From positions 1-64,000 of the IMG/VR virus record IMGVR_UViG_3300007708_000003: 64,000 nt of DNA; one strand, 5' to 3'. The DNA is from a virus. The notes under the pieces are model-generated. The model was given only the letters and a program-made list of their open reading frames with translations. It had not been told where the DNA came from and ran no database searches. This document shows positions 52,230 to 63,100 of this stretch, one piece after another. Every line of letters begins with the position of its first letter. Within the stretch, counting starts at the first letter, position 1. Both the position numbers and the translations under genes were made by a program.

Positions 52230-54296
52230 TTATAAAAATTCAATTTCTGCTCCATCACGTAAGAGCTGTAGTAACTGTTCATGTGATACTTTGTATTGTC
52301 CACCTGCAGCAAAATTCATTTGACCTCCTGCTTTAGCAATAACATTTCCTCTAGTACCATAATCTTGTATTGCAGTATATCTATTAGGAATATAATCATT
52401 ACCACCACCTTGAACATTTGGTGTATATATACCTGTAGTATTTACAGGATTATATACCATACTTGCTTCACGTTGTTGATTAACTTGTGCTTTACTCATT
52501 GCTTTTGGACCACGTTCTCCTAATGAATTATTGAAAATTGATAAACCTAATAATGCATTATTAGCCATTTGTCTACCTGATACATTGTTAACAGTTTTTT
52601 TATTTACTTTTTTATTATATGTTTCAGGAGAATTTTGAGGAAATGCATATCCATCATACATACCTTTTTTATTTGCTACTTGCTCATCTGTAAGAGATAT
52701 AGTATTTTGTCCTGCTGCACCTAAAGCTTGTTGATCATTATATGATTTTATACTAGCTGCAGTTGGTGCATTTGGATCATTACGATCATATCTAGTATTA
52801 TCAGCTCCACCATATCCTTCTTGTCCTACACCCATTCCTTCTACAAAACCAGGAGTTGAATAAACACTTGTATATCTATCACGTATAGGTTGTCCATTAG
52901 TATATCCTCTTGTATCTGCAAAGTTAGCAGTCTGTCCAAATCTAGGTTGTTGTAAACCATAAGGATCATTAAAATCAAATCCTGGAGGTATACCTACTTG
53001 TGCTAATGGTAATCCACCATATTCCATATTAGCAATAATTTTTTCTTGTACATAATCTGGTAATGCTTTAAATCCTGGATTATTAATTCCTCCACCTTCA
53101 GCTTTCATATCATATGGAACACCTTTCCAACTTTGCATTTGTTGTTCTTGTTGTGATAAATCTTCAAATCTTTGAGGACCAACTCTTGGAGATGAAGTCA
53201 TTGGATTTATATTTGACGTTACATTACCTGTAACACTATATGATGTAGCAGGTTTATTTTTTTTACCAAACACAGCATTTGCTGCACCTTTGTATCCTTG
53301 AAAAGCACCAGCTAACCCACTTGCTAAACTTGCTATACCAGCTATTTGTTTTAATGGTTTAATATTAGTAGCTGCCATAGCTGCTGCAGGCATACTTAAC
53401 ATATTAATATCTGTCATTGCATTATTAAATGCATCTTGTGGTAAGAAATCAGCATAATATTTTTTATCAGCATATATACCACCATAAGGATATTTAGCAA
53501 TACCTCCATATTTCATTCCTTGTTGAGCAGGTTCTTCCATACCTTGCTCTTGCATTTGCTCTTGTGGAACTTCTTGTTCTTGTCCACCACCCATTTGTTG
53601 CATTACTTCTTGAACTACTGGAACTACTTGTTCTTGAGGCATACCAAGTTGTACAAATATTTCTACAATCATTTGTGGATCTATTTGTAATTGTAATAAC
53701 TGAGCTATAACTTCTTGAGGTTGAGCACCTTGCTGTAGCATTTGTTGTATTTGCTGAATCAGCTGTTCTATATCACCACCTTGTTGTTGTGGAGCTTGTT
53801 GCATTTGAGATGGATCACCACCCATTTGCATAGCAGGTTGTTGAGATACAGTCTGAACTTGTTTTACAATTTCTTGCATAGCTGCTTGTTGTTGCTCAGG
53901 TTTCATTTGTTGTAATTGCCCCATAAGTTCTTGATAAACTTTATTTGGATCTTCACCTGATTGTTGTGCAACCATTTGTGCATATGTTTGAATCATCTGC
54001 ATCATTTGTTGATTACCTTGATCACCTTGTGCAACACCACCTTCTTGTTTAGCAAAGTTTTTAGCAAAGTTTGCTTTCTTTACCATAGTAGAAGAATAGT
54101 CATCTTTGTTTGCTAATATATGTGAAGCAGCTTCTTGTACTCCCATGTTCATGCGAGTTGCTTGAGCTTTAAAAGTTCCTTTTTTAGATGGATCAATATG
54201 TATACCGCCACCTGCTGCATATTCATATACATCATGAATAGTTGCTGGTACATAACCATTCATAAATTCCATTTGTGCTTTTGTGAGTCTATCCAT
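52230..54296 (-). CDS. Gln-rich cargo-type virion protein with YGG motifs (688 residues)
   Basis: The N-terminus has the crAss-type block GGIHIDPSKKGTFKAQATRM and then KKANFAKNFAKQ. Residues about 90-260 are extremely rich in Gln and Met (many QQM and QEQ runs), a flexible or coiled-coil tract. The rest has a hydrophobic Ala-rich stretch (PAAAMAATNIKPLKQIAGIA) and many Asn/Tyr-rich loops. The motif MKYGGIAKYPYGG is near residue 267 and MEYGGLPLAQVG near 428. The end reads AGGQMNFAAGGQYKVSHEQL and then an acidic hydrophobic tail, a pattern that often closes crAss structural proteins. It is likely packaged in the virion; no enzymatic site is seen. Confidence 0.65.
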   Translation of the reverse strand: MDRLTKAQMEFMNGYVPATIHDVYEYAAGGGIHIDPSKKGTFKAQATRMNMGVQEAASHILANKDDYSSTMVKKANFAKNFAKQEGGVAQGDQGNQQMMQMIQTYAQMVAQQSGEDPNKVYQELMGQLQQMKPEQQQAAMQEIVKQVQTVSQQPAMQMGGDPSQMQQAPQQQGGDIEQLIQQIQQMLQQGAQPQEVIAQLLQLQIDPQMIVEIFVQLGMPQEQVVPVVQEVMQQMGGGQEQEVPQEQMQEQGMEEPAQQGMKYGGIAKYPYGGIYADKKYYADFLPQDAFNNAMTDINMLSMPAAAMAATNIKPLKQIAGIASLASGLAGAFQGYKGAANAVFGKKNKPATSYSVTGNVTSNINPMTSSPRVGPQRFEDLSQQEQQMQSWKGVPYDMKAEGGGINNPGFKALPDYVQEKIIANMEYGGLPLAQVGIPPGFDFNDPYGLQQPRFGQTANFADTRGYTNGQPIRDRYTSVYSTPGFVEGMGVGQEGYGGADNTRYDRNDPNAPTAASIKSYNDQQALGAAGQNTISLTDEQVANKKGMYDGYAFPQNSPETYNKKVNKKTVNNVSGRQMANNALLGLSIFNNSLGERGPKAMSKAQVNQQREASMVYNPVNTTGIYTPNVQGGGNDYIPNRYTAIQDYGTRGNVIAKAGGQMNFAAGGQYKVSHEQLLQLLRDGAEIEFL

Positions 54297-54355
54297 AATT
54301 GTAAGTTTTTGATACTAGTATCATTATAATTTAGTGATTTTTATTGAGATATGCA

Positions 54356-57300
54356 TTATGAACTAAGCCAACTTAGTGCTTTCTTTTGTTTTCCTACAGT
54401 GCCACCTTGTTTTTCTTTTGATAATCCAACTGCTGTTGCACCTGTTGCTAATCCAACTGGTAATATTGCAGGAAGTTTATTAAAAGCATCTGATAAGAAT
54501 TTTAAAGTTTGTGGTGAATCATTAGCAAAATCAAATATTCTATGATATGATTGTTCAGTATAAGGATTTTTATAAGGTTGAGTTTTAAAATGTTTCATTG
54601 CATCAAAAACTTTTTTAGGAGTAATTGGCTCATAAATATCTTTTATCAATCCTCTTTCTAACATCGCTCTTCTTGCTTCTGCTAAAAATGATGATGGCTC
54701 TTTTGATGGTATACCATGTTTACTTTTTCTAAAATAGTTATATGCTTTATTTGTTTTTTCTGAAAAGTCTTTTAATAAATTTTGTGAGTTATTAAAGTAT
54801 TTTCTAAGCATATCATCTAATGCAGTATTTCTACTGTTTTGCAAAGCATGATTTATTTCATGGTCATAAACAGGCATACCTTCTGCATACTCTCTACCAA
54901 TAGCAATTTCACCTGGCATTTCAACACCATAGAATTCTTTTGCAAAAATATTATTTCTTAATTCTGCAGGTGAGTTAGCTTTAGATAAATCAATAACACT
55001 ATCTGAAAAATTGCTTGATCCTAGACCTGGTCTAAAGAATGCATTGTTTCTAGGTATTCCAAATTTTTGAGGTGTTAATGCAGAATTTAATTTTTTTGCT
55101 TCAAGATAATTTGCATTAAAGTTTCCTTGTAAAGCTGTTTGATATAATTCTGATATTCTTGTTTGTGCATTACTGATAGCTTTGTTTTCTAAATCTACCA
55201 TTCCTGGAAAATCTCTTTTTAACATTTCAGCTTCTTGTGCAACTAATCTATTAAATCCTTCAGGAGATTCAAGTTGAGTTATCTTTTTTAATAATTCTTT
55301 ATCTAGATTTTCAGCACCAATAGTTATTAATTTTTTATTTCTATTTTTAAAAGTTGCTGCAAGATCTTTTATAGGATTAGCATAATCAATTGCAGCATTT
55401 TCAACTTTACTTGTAGCAGATAATCCTTTACCTATAGTTTTAGCAGCAGGTCCAGCAATAGGTGCTATTTCTAAAATATCCATACCTAAAGAACCTGCAT
55501 TACTCCAACTAGGATTTTTATACATCTCTGCAGCATCAGGTCCAACATTAGCCAAACCATGTCCTGCAAATCCTGCTGTAATAGCATTACCAACAGTTGC
55601 TCCAGGAACAGCTGCCATACCAGGTAGTTGAGTTGCTAATGCACCTGTAATATATGGTGCAGCTGCAGCACCTGCTGCTTCTAAACCAAGAAGACCTAAT
55701 CCTCCAGTAGCTATAACACCTGGTGCATACCATAAAGGATTTTTATATACTTCATCCCATTGATCTCTAACTACTGCTTTTCTACGTTTTGTATTTACTT
55801 CATTGATAATATCTTGTTGCCATTCAGGTAATTTTTCAATTTGTGCATCTTGAGATTTAGTTGTAAATCCTTGAGGTGCATGTAAATCATCAAATATTCT
55901 GCTTCCTATAAACTGATCTTTTTTACTTAATCCCTTTACAGGTTTCTTTAAAGGAAAAGTTCCTCCTGTTGTAGGATCAAAACCAAACTTACCTGAATCA
56001 ATTTGTTTATTAATCCAATCATCTGCTCTAACATCGCCTGTAAAAGAAATTCTGTTACCACCTTTAGTAGTAGATGTTATGTATCCTTCAGGAGTTAAAG
56101 TATTACCTAACCATTTTTTTACAGGACCTGCATTTTGATATTTGGTAAGACCTCCATCTTCATATTGTATAGAGTTTAATTGAGGTTTTATATAATCAAT
56201 AATAGGATCTATAGTGTTTTTATTTAACCATTTTACATTGCGTTTAGCACCTTCACTTCCATTAGCAATATAACCTGCAGCAGCTAAAGGACCTGCATAA
56301 CTTGCATATTTTTCAACTAATGATTGAACATGAGGTAATTGTGTTGCAAGTTGAAATTTACCATCTATTAATTTTTGTTTATCTACTTTTACATATCTTG
56401 TTGAAAAAGGTAGTCTTCTATTAAAAGAAAGTCCTGGGTCTGTTAATGGTATATCTACATTATTATCTATCATTCTATATACTGTTCCATTCCTTGTACT
56501 ACCCATGTCTACTTCTTTTATTTTAGAACCTATAACATTAGGATTCATAGTTGCTTCAAAAACACCACTGTATGCTTCATCAGGAGCACCTGTTGCTGCC
56601 CAGTTACCTTCACTGATGATTTGATCTCTACCCATAGAAAATTTTCCACTTCCTTTTGGACTTAATGCTTGTCTATCAATAACATCTTGTAGTGAGTTTC
56701 CAAATTTTCTAAAACCTATTGCTGGAGAATTAGAATTCATAGGGTTAATTCCTTTTTTAACAAGTGGTCCACTTGAATTAAAAAGTTGTGATTCACCAGG
56801 ATAACCATATAGTTCTCCTTTTGATGATATTTTTTTTCCATATCCAGGAAGCCAGTTCAAAGGACTTAATGAATTCCAACCACCAGCATTATTTCCCATA
56901 ACTATAGCTTGTGGTTGTAAGTTCATTGGAACAACATCATCAATAATTTTTACAGGATTGGGAAATCTTTGTGTAGCTAATGCTTCTCTTAACTCAGGAG
57001 CTATACTTGTTGGTATATTTTTTAATTTAGAAAGAGCTTGTGCTTTTGTTAATCTACCTAATGATGTTAAATTACCTGCTCCAATTAAATTTGTAGGATC
57101 AGTTATAGCATTAACAGCAAACGCTCCATAAGGATTTTGTATATCCATTGCTTCAGAAGGTCTTTGCATTTCTCCTGTTAAACCTTTCATCATTGCTAAT
57201 TGTGGAAAACTTGTTATAGCAGAAATAGGTGTACCAATAATAGCACCTAATACTCCAGCATCTTTATTTTCTTCAACAATCTTATCTCTATACTTTTCTA

Positions 57301-57925
57301 AGAATCCTCTTTTATAATTATTTTGAATTGAAACCTCGTCTAACATACCTCCTTGTAATGTTACAGGAGATGTTACACCTTGTTCTGTTACTACTTGTCC
57401 AGCATTATATGCTCTTTCATATTCAGGTGTTCCCCAGTCTACTATATTACCAGTAGTAGTATAATATTTACCTCCACCTACTTGATATTTTTTATCAGCA
57501 TACATCATACCTGCTCCACCCATTTGCATAATTTTATTTTCAGCACCACATTTGTGACATGTTGAAACATCATTACCACCATCAGCAGCTTTCCAACTCC
57601 AACCACAATTAGAACATGTAATAGTTTTATTAAGTAAACCACCATACTTTGCAACACGTGTTTCAGTAACTTGACTACCAGGAAATTGATACTCTTGTCC
57701 AGGTTGCATGTACTGTTTATTTCCGTACTCATCCATACCTATAAGAGGTGTACTTACACCTTTCATAGTAATAGAAGTAGGTTGTCCTGGCTGTCCTTGT
57801 ATAAGATTAAAAGGATTATTTTTATAGGGAGAGTTATCTTTATATCCTTGTTTAGATATATCATCCTGCAACTTTTGATTTTGTGCAGAAATAAATTTCA
57901 TCAAAGTTTCTCTATGTCTATTCAT
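54356..57925 (-). CDS. Virion-type protein with zinc ribbon and zincin metallopeptidase (1189 residues)
   Basis: A zinc ribbon lies at residues 104-126: C104-x2-C107 in TCSNCGWSWK and C123-x2-C126 in STCHKCGAE. YGG-type linkers flank it (AKYGGLLNK, MQMGGAGMMYADKKYQVGGG) and recur near 590 (EDGGLTKYQNAG). Residues about 690-810 are hydrophobic and alanine/glycine-rich (GLGLLGLEAAGAAAAPYITG), a possible membrane-active part. The C-terminal domain holds H1022-E-I-N-H1026 in YDHEINHALQNS, a zincin active site, with a likely later ligand in FLAEARRAML. Such a peptidase could process virion proteins or act after ejection. It shares one base with the upstream gene (TAATG). Confidence 0.72.
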   Translation of the reverse strand: MNRHRETLMKFISAQNQKLQDDISKQGYKDNSPYKNNPFNLIQGQPGQPTSITMKGVSTPLIGMDEYGNKQYMQPGQEYQFPGSQVTETRVAKYGGLLNKTITCSNCGWSWKAADGGNDVSTCHKCGAENKIMQMGGAGMMYADKKYQVGGGKYYTTTGNIVDWGTPEYERAYNAGQVVTEQGVTSPVTLQGGMLDEVSIQNNYKRGFLEKYRDKIVEENKDAGVLGAIIGTPISAITSFPQLAMMKGLTGEMQRPSEAMDIQNPYGAFAVNAITDPTNLIGAGNLTSLGRLTKAQALSKLKNIPTSIAPELREALATQRFPNPVKIIDDVVPMNLQPQAIVMGNNAGGWNSLSPLNWLPGYGKKISSKGELYGYPGESQLFNSSGPLVKKGINPMNSNSPAIGFRKFGNSLQDVIDRQALSPKGSGKFSMGRDQIISEGNWAATGAPDEAYSGVFEATMNPNVIGSKIKEVDMGSTRNGTVYRMIDNNVDIPLTDPGLSFNRRLPFSTRYVKVDKQKLIDGKFQLATQLPHVQSLVEKYASYAGPLAAAGYIANGSEGAKRNVKWLNKNTIDPIIDYIKPQLNSIQYEDGGLTKYQNAGPVKKWLGNTLTPEGYITSTTKGGNRISFTGDVRADDWINKQIDSGKFGFDPTTGGTFPLKKPVKGLSKKDQFIGSRIFDDLHAPQGFTTKSQDAQIEKLPEWQQDIINEVNTKRRKAVVRDQWDEVYKNPLWYAPGVIATGGLGLLGLEAAGAAAAPYITGALATQLPGMAAVPGATVGNAITAGFAGHGLANVGPDAAEMYKNPSWSNAGSLGMDILEIAPIAGPAAKTIGKGLSATSKVENAAIDYANPIKDLAATFKNRNKKLITIGAENLDKELLKKITQLESPEGFNRLVAQEAEMLKRDFPGMVDLENKAISNAQTRISELYQTALQGNFNANYLEAKKLNSALTPQKFGIPRNNAFFRPGLGSSNFSDSVIDLSKANSPAELRNNIFAKEFYGVEMPGEIAIGREYAEGMPVYDHEINHALQNSRNTALDDMLRKYFNNSQNLLKDFSEKTNKAYNYFRKSKHGIPSKEPSSFLAEARRAMLERGLIKDIYEPITPKKVFDAMKHFKTQPYKNPYTEQSYHRIFDFANDSPQTLKFLSDAFNKLPAILPVGLATGATAVGLSKEKQGGTVGKQKKALSWLSS

Positions 57926-60141
57926 TACTTAGGACTATTAAGCATTTTACTATTAACAAGTTTTAACAACATCTTCTTATCACCACTCTGTGTTTTTCTA
58001 AGAATTATTTTATTACCAAAATGTCTAAACTTTTTATGTTCAGTAGCTGGTTTAAATACATCTACATATGCAGGATTAATAGTTTTATGATAACCATCAG
58101 GTGCTGTAATAAACATTGGTACTATTGGATTAGTACTTGGAAACTCATGTCTATCTTTAGTTATATCATAAAAGTTATTAAATCTATATTTGTTTTCTTC
58201 TTTTGATGCAAGTATCTGTGTATTTACTGGACCAACAATTGGATATTGTAATGGTTGTAATGGATTGTTTTTATCTTTTACAGTTAATGATAAAAGAGGT
58301 GATACTTGTTCAGAGTTATATATGATAGCTCTATTAAAATTTTCATCTAATATATGAAACATATCTTTACCATCATTATAATATTTATATGCTTCCATAT
58401 AATATTCAATACTTCTTAAAGTAGTAATTTGATTAGGTGTTACAATATTATACTCAACTTCCCAACCATAATCTTTACTACGATCAGCATCATTAATATT
58501 ATAATAATTTGTAAAGCTATCAAATCTTTCATTATGTTTCCAAAAAGTATTACCTTTTATTGTTAAAAAATGACTGTATGAAGGTATCATAAATGAAGGA
58601 TGCCAATCATGAAAGCTTATCCACATTTTATTTTTAGGATCATAACTAACAGTCCATTCTATTTTTTCAAAATAGTTAGGATCATCTAAACTAATAGGTG
58701 TGTAAGTTGGAATTATAACAGGATTAACTGATATTATATTTACACATTCACCATCTACTATATTTTCAATAGAACATAAAGCAGGGGCAGGTATTGAACA
58801 TACACAATTTGAACTTGTTCCTGAAGGTGGTGATACTGTACAAGGTGAAGCACAATCAACTGTTGTAGGTACTGTTACTAAACAACTACATTGATTAGTA
58901 TTAACAAGAGTACATCCTGGAGGACAACTATATGAATTAGTAGTAGAACATACTGCTGGAGTTCCTGGTAATGCTAATATATCAGCATATACTTGATTAG
59001 CAATAGTTACTCCATTAGCATTATTTACAATAGAAACTGGAGAAGTTCCCGCATTTCTTATATCAGTATAATATTGACTCTGTCCTGTTGCACCTCCCCA
59101 TCCTGAACCACCAATGGTTCCATCAGTTACTGTAAATATATTTAATGCAGAATAATTATTTTTTAAACATTGTGCAGCATTTACTGCATTACGCATTGCA
59201 GTATAATTAGTATATGAACTAGGATAACCTGGAGTTCCAAAGTTAGCATTATTATTTGATGTACATGAACCAAAAAATGAAGGTGAAGGAGCTGAAGCAT
59301 AATAATCTGGCGAATCAGTTAATACAATGATGATTTTTCTCACATTTGTTCTTACTGGAACAAGATTACCACTATTAACAACGTTGTCATTTATATAGAG
59401 TGGATTCATTGCTTCTAACATTTTTTTAGCAATAGAATTTCCCACATTAATTTGACAGGTAGGTGTATTAAAATTAATACTTTGAAAATATCCTGAAGCT
59501 CCACCAGGTTGACCACTAAAAGTACCTGTTCCTGAAAGTAATCGAACAGTTGTAGTACTTGTAGAAAATGATGAACTCATAACTGCTAATCTAATATTTC
59601 CTGAATCTAAACCTGGAGTTAAGTTAGCTATAAGTTGATCATAAAAAGCTTGTCTACGACTTACATCATAACAAGGACTTACTAGTAATACTATATCAGC
59701 TCTACATGCTTCAGTTGAGGTAACTGCTGCAGGACTTGTTGTTGTAGCACTACATATTCCAGGAGTATTTCCTGAACCTGGAGTATATGTATATCCAACA
59801 GGACACATTGGTATACTAGTAGGTGCAGGAACACATGGAGGATTTGATAAAGGATTATATGTAAATCCTTCTGTGCATGCAGGTGTTACTATTGTTTTTT
59901 CACATTTGTTTGTTGTAGGGTTGTATACAAAACCATTTGCTTCATCACATGTTACTTCATTGCATTCAAAAGTTGTAGCAGTTTGAATTGTTCTACAAAT
60001 CCAAGTACCATTTTCAAGTTCAACAAGTTCTCCTGAACATGGTACTGATGATACTGACTCTACACAATTACAAATTACTTGTTCTCCAGCTGTAGATTCT
60101 GTGCATATTTTTGTTGGTGTGCTGGTGCATATACAAGCCAT
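57925..60141 (-). CDS. Stabilisation/muzzle-like tail protein, C-terminal part with vWA-like domain
   Basis: This 738-residue protein has three parts. The N-terminal 140 residues are Cys-rich (MACICTSTPTKICTES), with repeats of 'CxxGFTYNP...C' type. Residues about 148-390 have the strand-helix order of a von Willebrand A domain: DIVLLVSPCYD, RKIIIVLTDSPDYY, ALNIFTVTDGTIGG. The DxSxS metal site is degenerate, reading SPCYD. The C-terminal 250 residues contain EWTVSYDPKNKMWISFHDW and IKGNTFWKHNERFDSF, the conserved block that ends crAss-type stabilisation proteins. It lies in the same frame as the upstream partner, separated by three TAA codons in a row. Together the two look like one ancestral tail protein divided in two. 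Confidence 0.72.
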   Translation of the reverse strand: MACICTSTPTKICTESTAGEQVICNCVESVSSVPCSGELVELENGTWICRTIQTATTFECNEVTCDEANGFVYNPTTNKCEKTIVTPACTEGFTYNPLSNPPCVPAPTSIPMCPVGYTYTPGSGNTPGICSATTTSPAAVTSTEACRADIVLLVSPCYDVSRRQAFYDQLIANLTPGLDSGNIRLAVMSSSFSTSTTTVRLLSGTGTFSGQPGGASGYFQSINFNTPTCQINVGNSIAKKMLEAMNPLYINDNVVNSGNLVPVRTNVRKIIIVLTDSPDYYASAPSPSFFGSCTSNNNANFGTPGYPSSYTNYTAMRNAVNAAQCLKNNYSALNIFTVTDGTIGGSGWGGATGQSQYYTDIRNAGTSPVSIVNNANGVTIANQVYADILALPGTPAVCSTTNSYSCPPGCTLVNTNQCSCLVTVPTTVDCASPCTVSPPSGTSSNCVCSIPAPALCSIENIVDGECVNIISVNPVIIPTYTPISLDDPNYFEKIEWTVSYDPKNKMWISFHDWHPSFMIPSYSHFLTIKGNTFWKHNERFDSFTNYYNINDADRSKDYGWEVEYNIVTPNQITTLRSIEYYMEAYKYYNDGKDMFHILDENFNRAIIYNSEQVSPLLSLTVKDKNNPLQPLQYPIVGPVNTQILASKEENKYRFNNFYDITKDRHEFPSTNPIVPMFITAPDGYHKTINPAYVDVFKPATEHKKFRHFGNKIILRKTQSGDKKMLLKLVNSKMLNSPK

Positions 60142-60159
60142 AGATTTATTTTTTTATTA

Positions 60160-63100
60160 TTAACAAGATGCTATATCATTAAAGTTTGTTATTGCAGTTA
60201 CAACTCCTGCTACAACAGTTATTACAACTCTATTTGGTGGTATAATACCTGGAGAAGTACCTGGAATACCTTCAACACTATCACCTACAAAATTACCATT
60301 CATTCCAGTATCTATAAGACTATTGGCAGGATGATACACTATAGAACCAACAGCTATATCTCCTATTAATCCACGCCCAAGACCTTCTCTATTTGCATTA
60401 TAAGTATTACATGTAATATTTGGTGCATTTAGATATGAACATTTTGCAAATTGTAAACTACCTTGTGTAAAGTTGGTCAATGTTGAACCACATTCTACTT
60501 TAGCTTTATTCCAAAAAGTAAATAAAATAATTGTTATAGCTGGATCACATGCAGGATTTTCAGTAGTCATTTTTTCACAATTACCTGTTTCTGGATTATA
60601 AGTATAAGTTGGATCAGCACATAACGCAGTATCAAAATTTCTTGTACAAACTCCATCAACTAAAATATAATTATCAGGACAATCTCCACAATTACACGCA
60701 TCATAAAAACCAAAGTTAGGATCATATCCTACACAATCAAGTGGTTTGTAATCTTTTTTAGTTATATATAATAATTCATATTGTGCATCATATATTGCTT
60801 GAACAGCAACACCTGCAACAGGATTGTCATATTCTGTAAAATTAGGAAATGCTTGTAATAAAGGAGAAGGTAAGTTTTGAAGAAACCAGTTTTTCATTCC
60901 TGATTTAGATATTTCATTCATACCTTCTGCACCATACTGTATTACTTTACCAGCTTTTTGTGATACAAAGAATAAACCATAAGGTGTATTTAGTGTAGCT
61001 CTATTTGATATACTAGCTCCATACTCAATAACATCTTCTGCATTTACAAGAGATTGTATATTATTAGCAAATAATCCACCATCACCAATTGTAATCTTAG
61101 TACCACCAGTATCTGTTTTAAGTGTATCAACACCCACAAATTGTGAAGGACTAAAATCTTCATATAAGATTAAAGCACCACTAGAGTTTACTGATTTTAT
61201 ATTTGTTACTATTCCTTCAAAGGTATAATAGTTAAGAGGTAAGAAGTTTCTCCAGTTGTCTCTTTTAAGTCCATCTTGTTGTTGTAATGAATAGATACCT
61301 CTGTATGGAAAGTATTCATAACATGTTTCGTACAACACTGGGTCATAGTCTGCTGGTAAGAGTAATCCCCAAGATATGAAATTGTTGTAGAGTTTTGCTG
61401 TGCTAAGTGATAAATCATATTTATAAAATACTGGTTTAGTTATTAAATCTGATCTAAACATTGTTTGAAGATCATTAAAAGTGTTTCCATATACATCATA
61501 GAATTTCTCATAATCATTTTCACCATAGTCTCTATATGCCATATTTAATTCTGATTCAGCAAAGAAGTCTTTTACTCCATTGTTAAATAAATATATCCAT
61601 GAATTGTTAACTGAAAAACTTACACCTTGTGTACTACCATACCAATTAAATTTACTACTAGGTGTACTTATATTAAAATATATCCAACCTACGTTAAATC
61701 CAAAATCTTCATACACATCATAGTCTTCAAAATTTGCCCAATACGTTGCTTCAGGTCCATTAAAATAATTTTGATAATTAAACTGTGTACCATCAGGTTC
61801 ATTTATTAACCATGTGTTAAAAAAGAAATATGGATTTTTATCAGTATATCTATTGATATAAACATCACCTCCAAATATTGGTAATGTAACATGTGTAGTA
61901 TTTAATTCTGGTGGAGTAAAATATATACATGAATCAGTTGGTATTTGCACAATAGAACTTAATTGTCCATATTGATTTTCATAATCAAGTTTTAAAGCTC
62001 CATAGTATGAAGCTATATTAGTATTTTTAATATCAAAAGGACTATTTGTGGTAACATGAACTTTTGAAAAATCTGTATTAGTACCTGTTATATCTGGTAA
62101 TGTAGTATTATTAGTTAAATTAAGACAAACATATTTACCTCTAAATAAATTGTTTATTCTATAAGTTGCATTAAAATCTTGAACACCTGTTCCTATATAT
62201 TTAACCCCACTTGGTGCAAGTGTTCTATTAAATGAGGGTTGTACTCCAACTGGTACATTTGTATTTTTAACATTTCCATGACTGTTATAAAATCCATGAC
62301 TATTATATTGCAACACATAATTTTTATAAGGAATCATTTTCCTAAATATTTCAATCATTTGTGCTGTTGCTTCATAGAAATAAAATGCACCTGAAATTAC
62401 TGTAGCAACTGTAGATGCTATAGCAGCTATTGTTGAAAATGAACTAAGTCCAGTAGTAAGCGCGTTTGTAGTACCTTGTGCCAGATAAGTAACAAGATTG
62501 GCAGCAGCAGATCCTGCACTACCTTCAGTACTCATTCCAACACTGTCGTCAAAATTTGCTTGAGGTAAATGTAAAGTTCTTGCTTCAACACCAACACCAT
62601 AAAGAGCACCCCAAGTTGTTTGCCAAGCTCTTGTTTGTCCACTATTACTTGTACTAGTACTTGTTTTACCCATTATAGATAATAAAGCTATTCCTAATCC
62701 TACTATAGAGGAAAAAGTAAAAGCAAGATCAGTTATAACTTTAAATTTAGGATGTTTATATGGAAACTCATATGCTCCAGTAGCAACACCGTATTGTTCT
62801 TTATATATTCTAGTATATACACCTCTACCTAAATAAGGTTTAACAAATGCTGTTTCAGGTGAATTAAAAGAAAAATAATTTCTTACTGGTGTTATACCAG
62901 AACTTAAAAAAGGATCAGGGCGTAAATCATTATAAGGATAGTTTTGAATAAGTCCTTTTCTATTACCAGCAGTAGAACCAGGTATATTATACTCAAGCAT
63001 GTTATTAAACAAACCTTTAGCAACAATTGTTCTATTACCTTCTCTTGAACCTCTTAATATTTCATATCCTGCAATATCTATAAGAGGATTACCTTGGTTA

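Noticed and set aside
53530-54050. Gln-rich tract as a DNA repeat expansion or tandem repeat
   Set aside because: The codons are mixed and the spacing irregular, so it is a low-complexity protein segment rather than a DNA repeat array.
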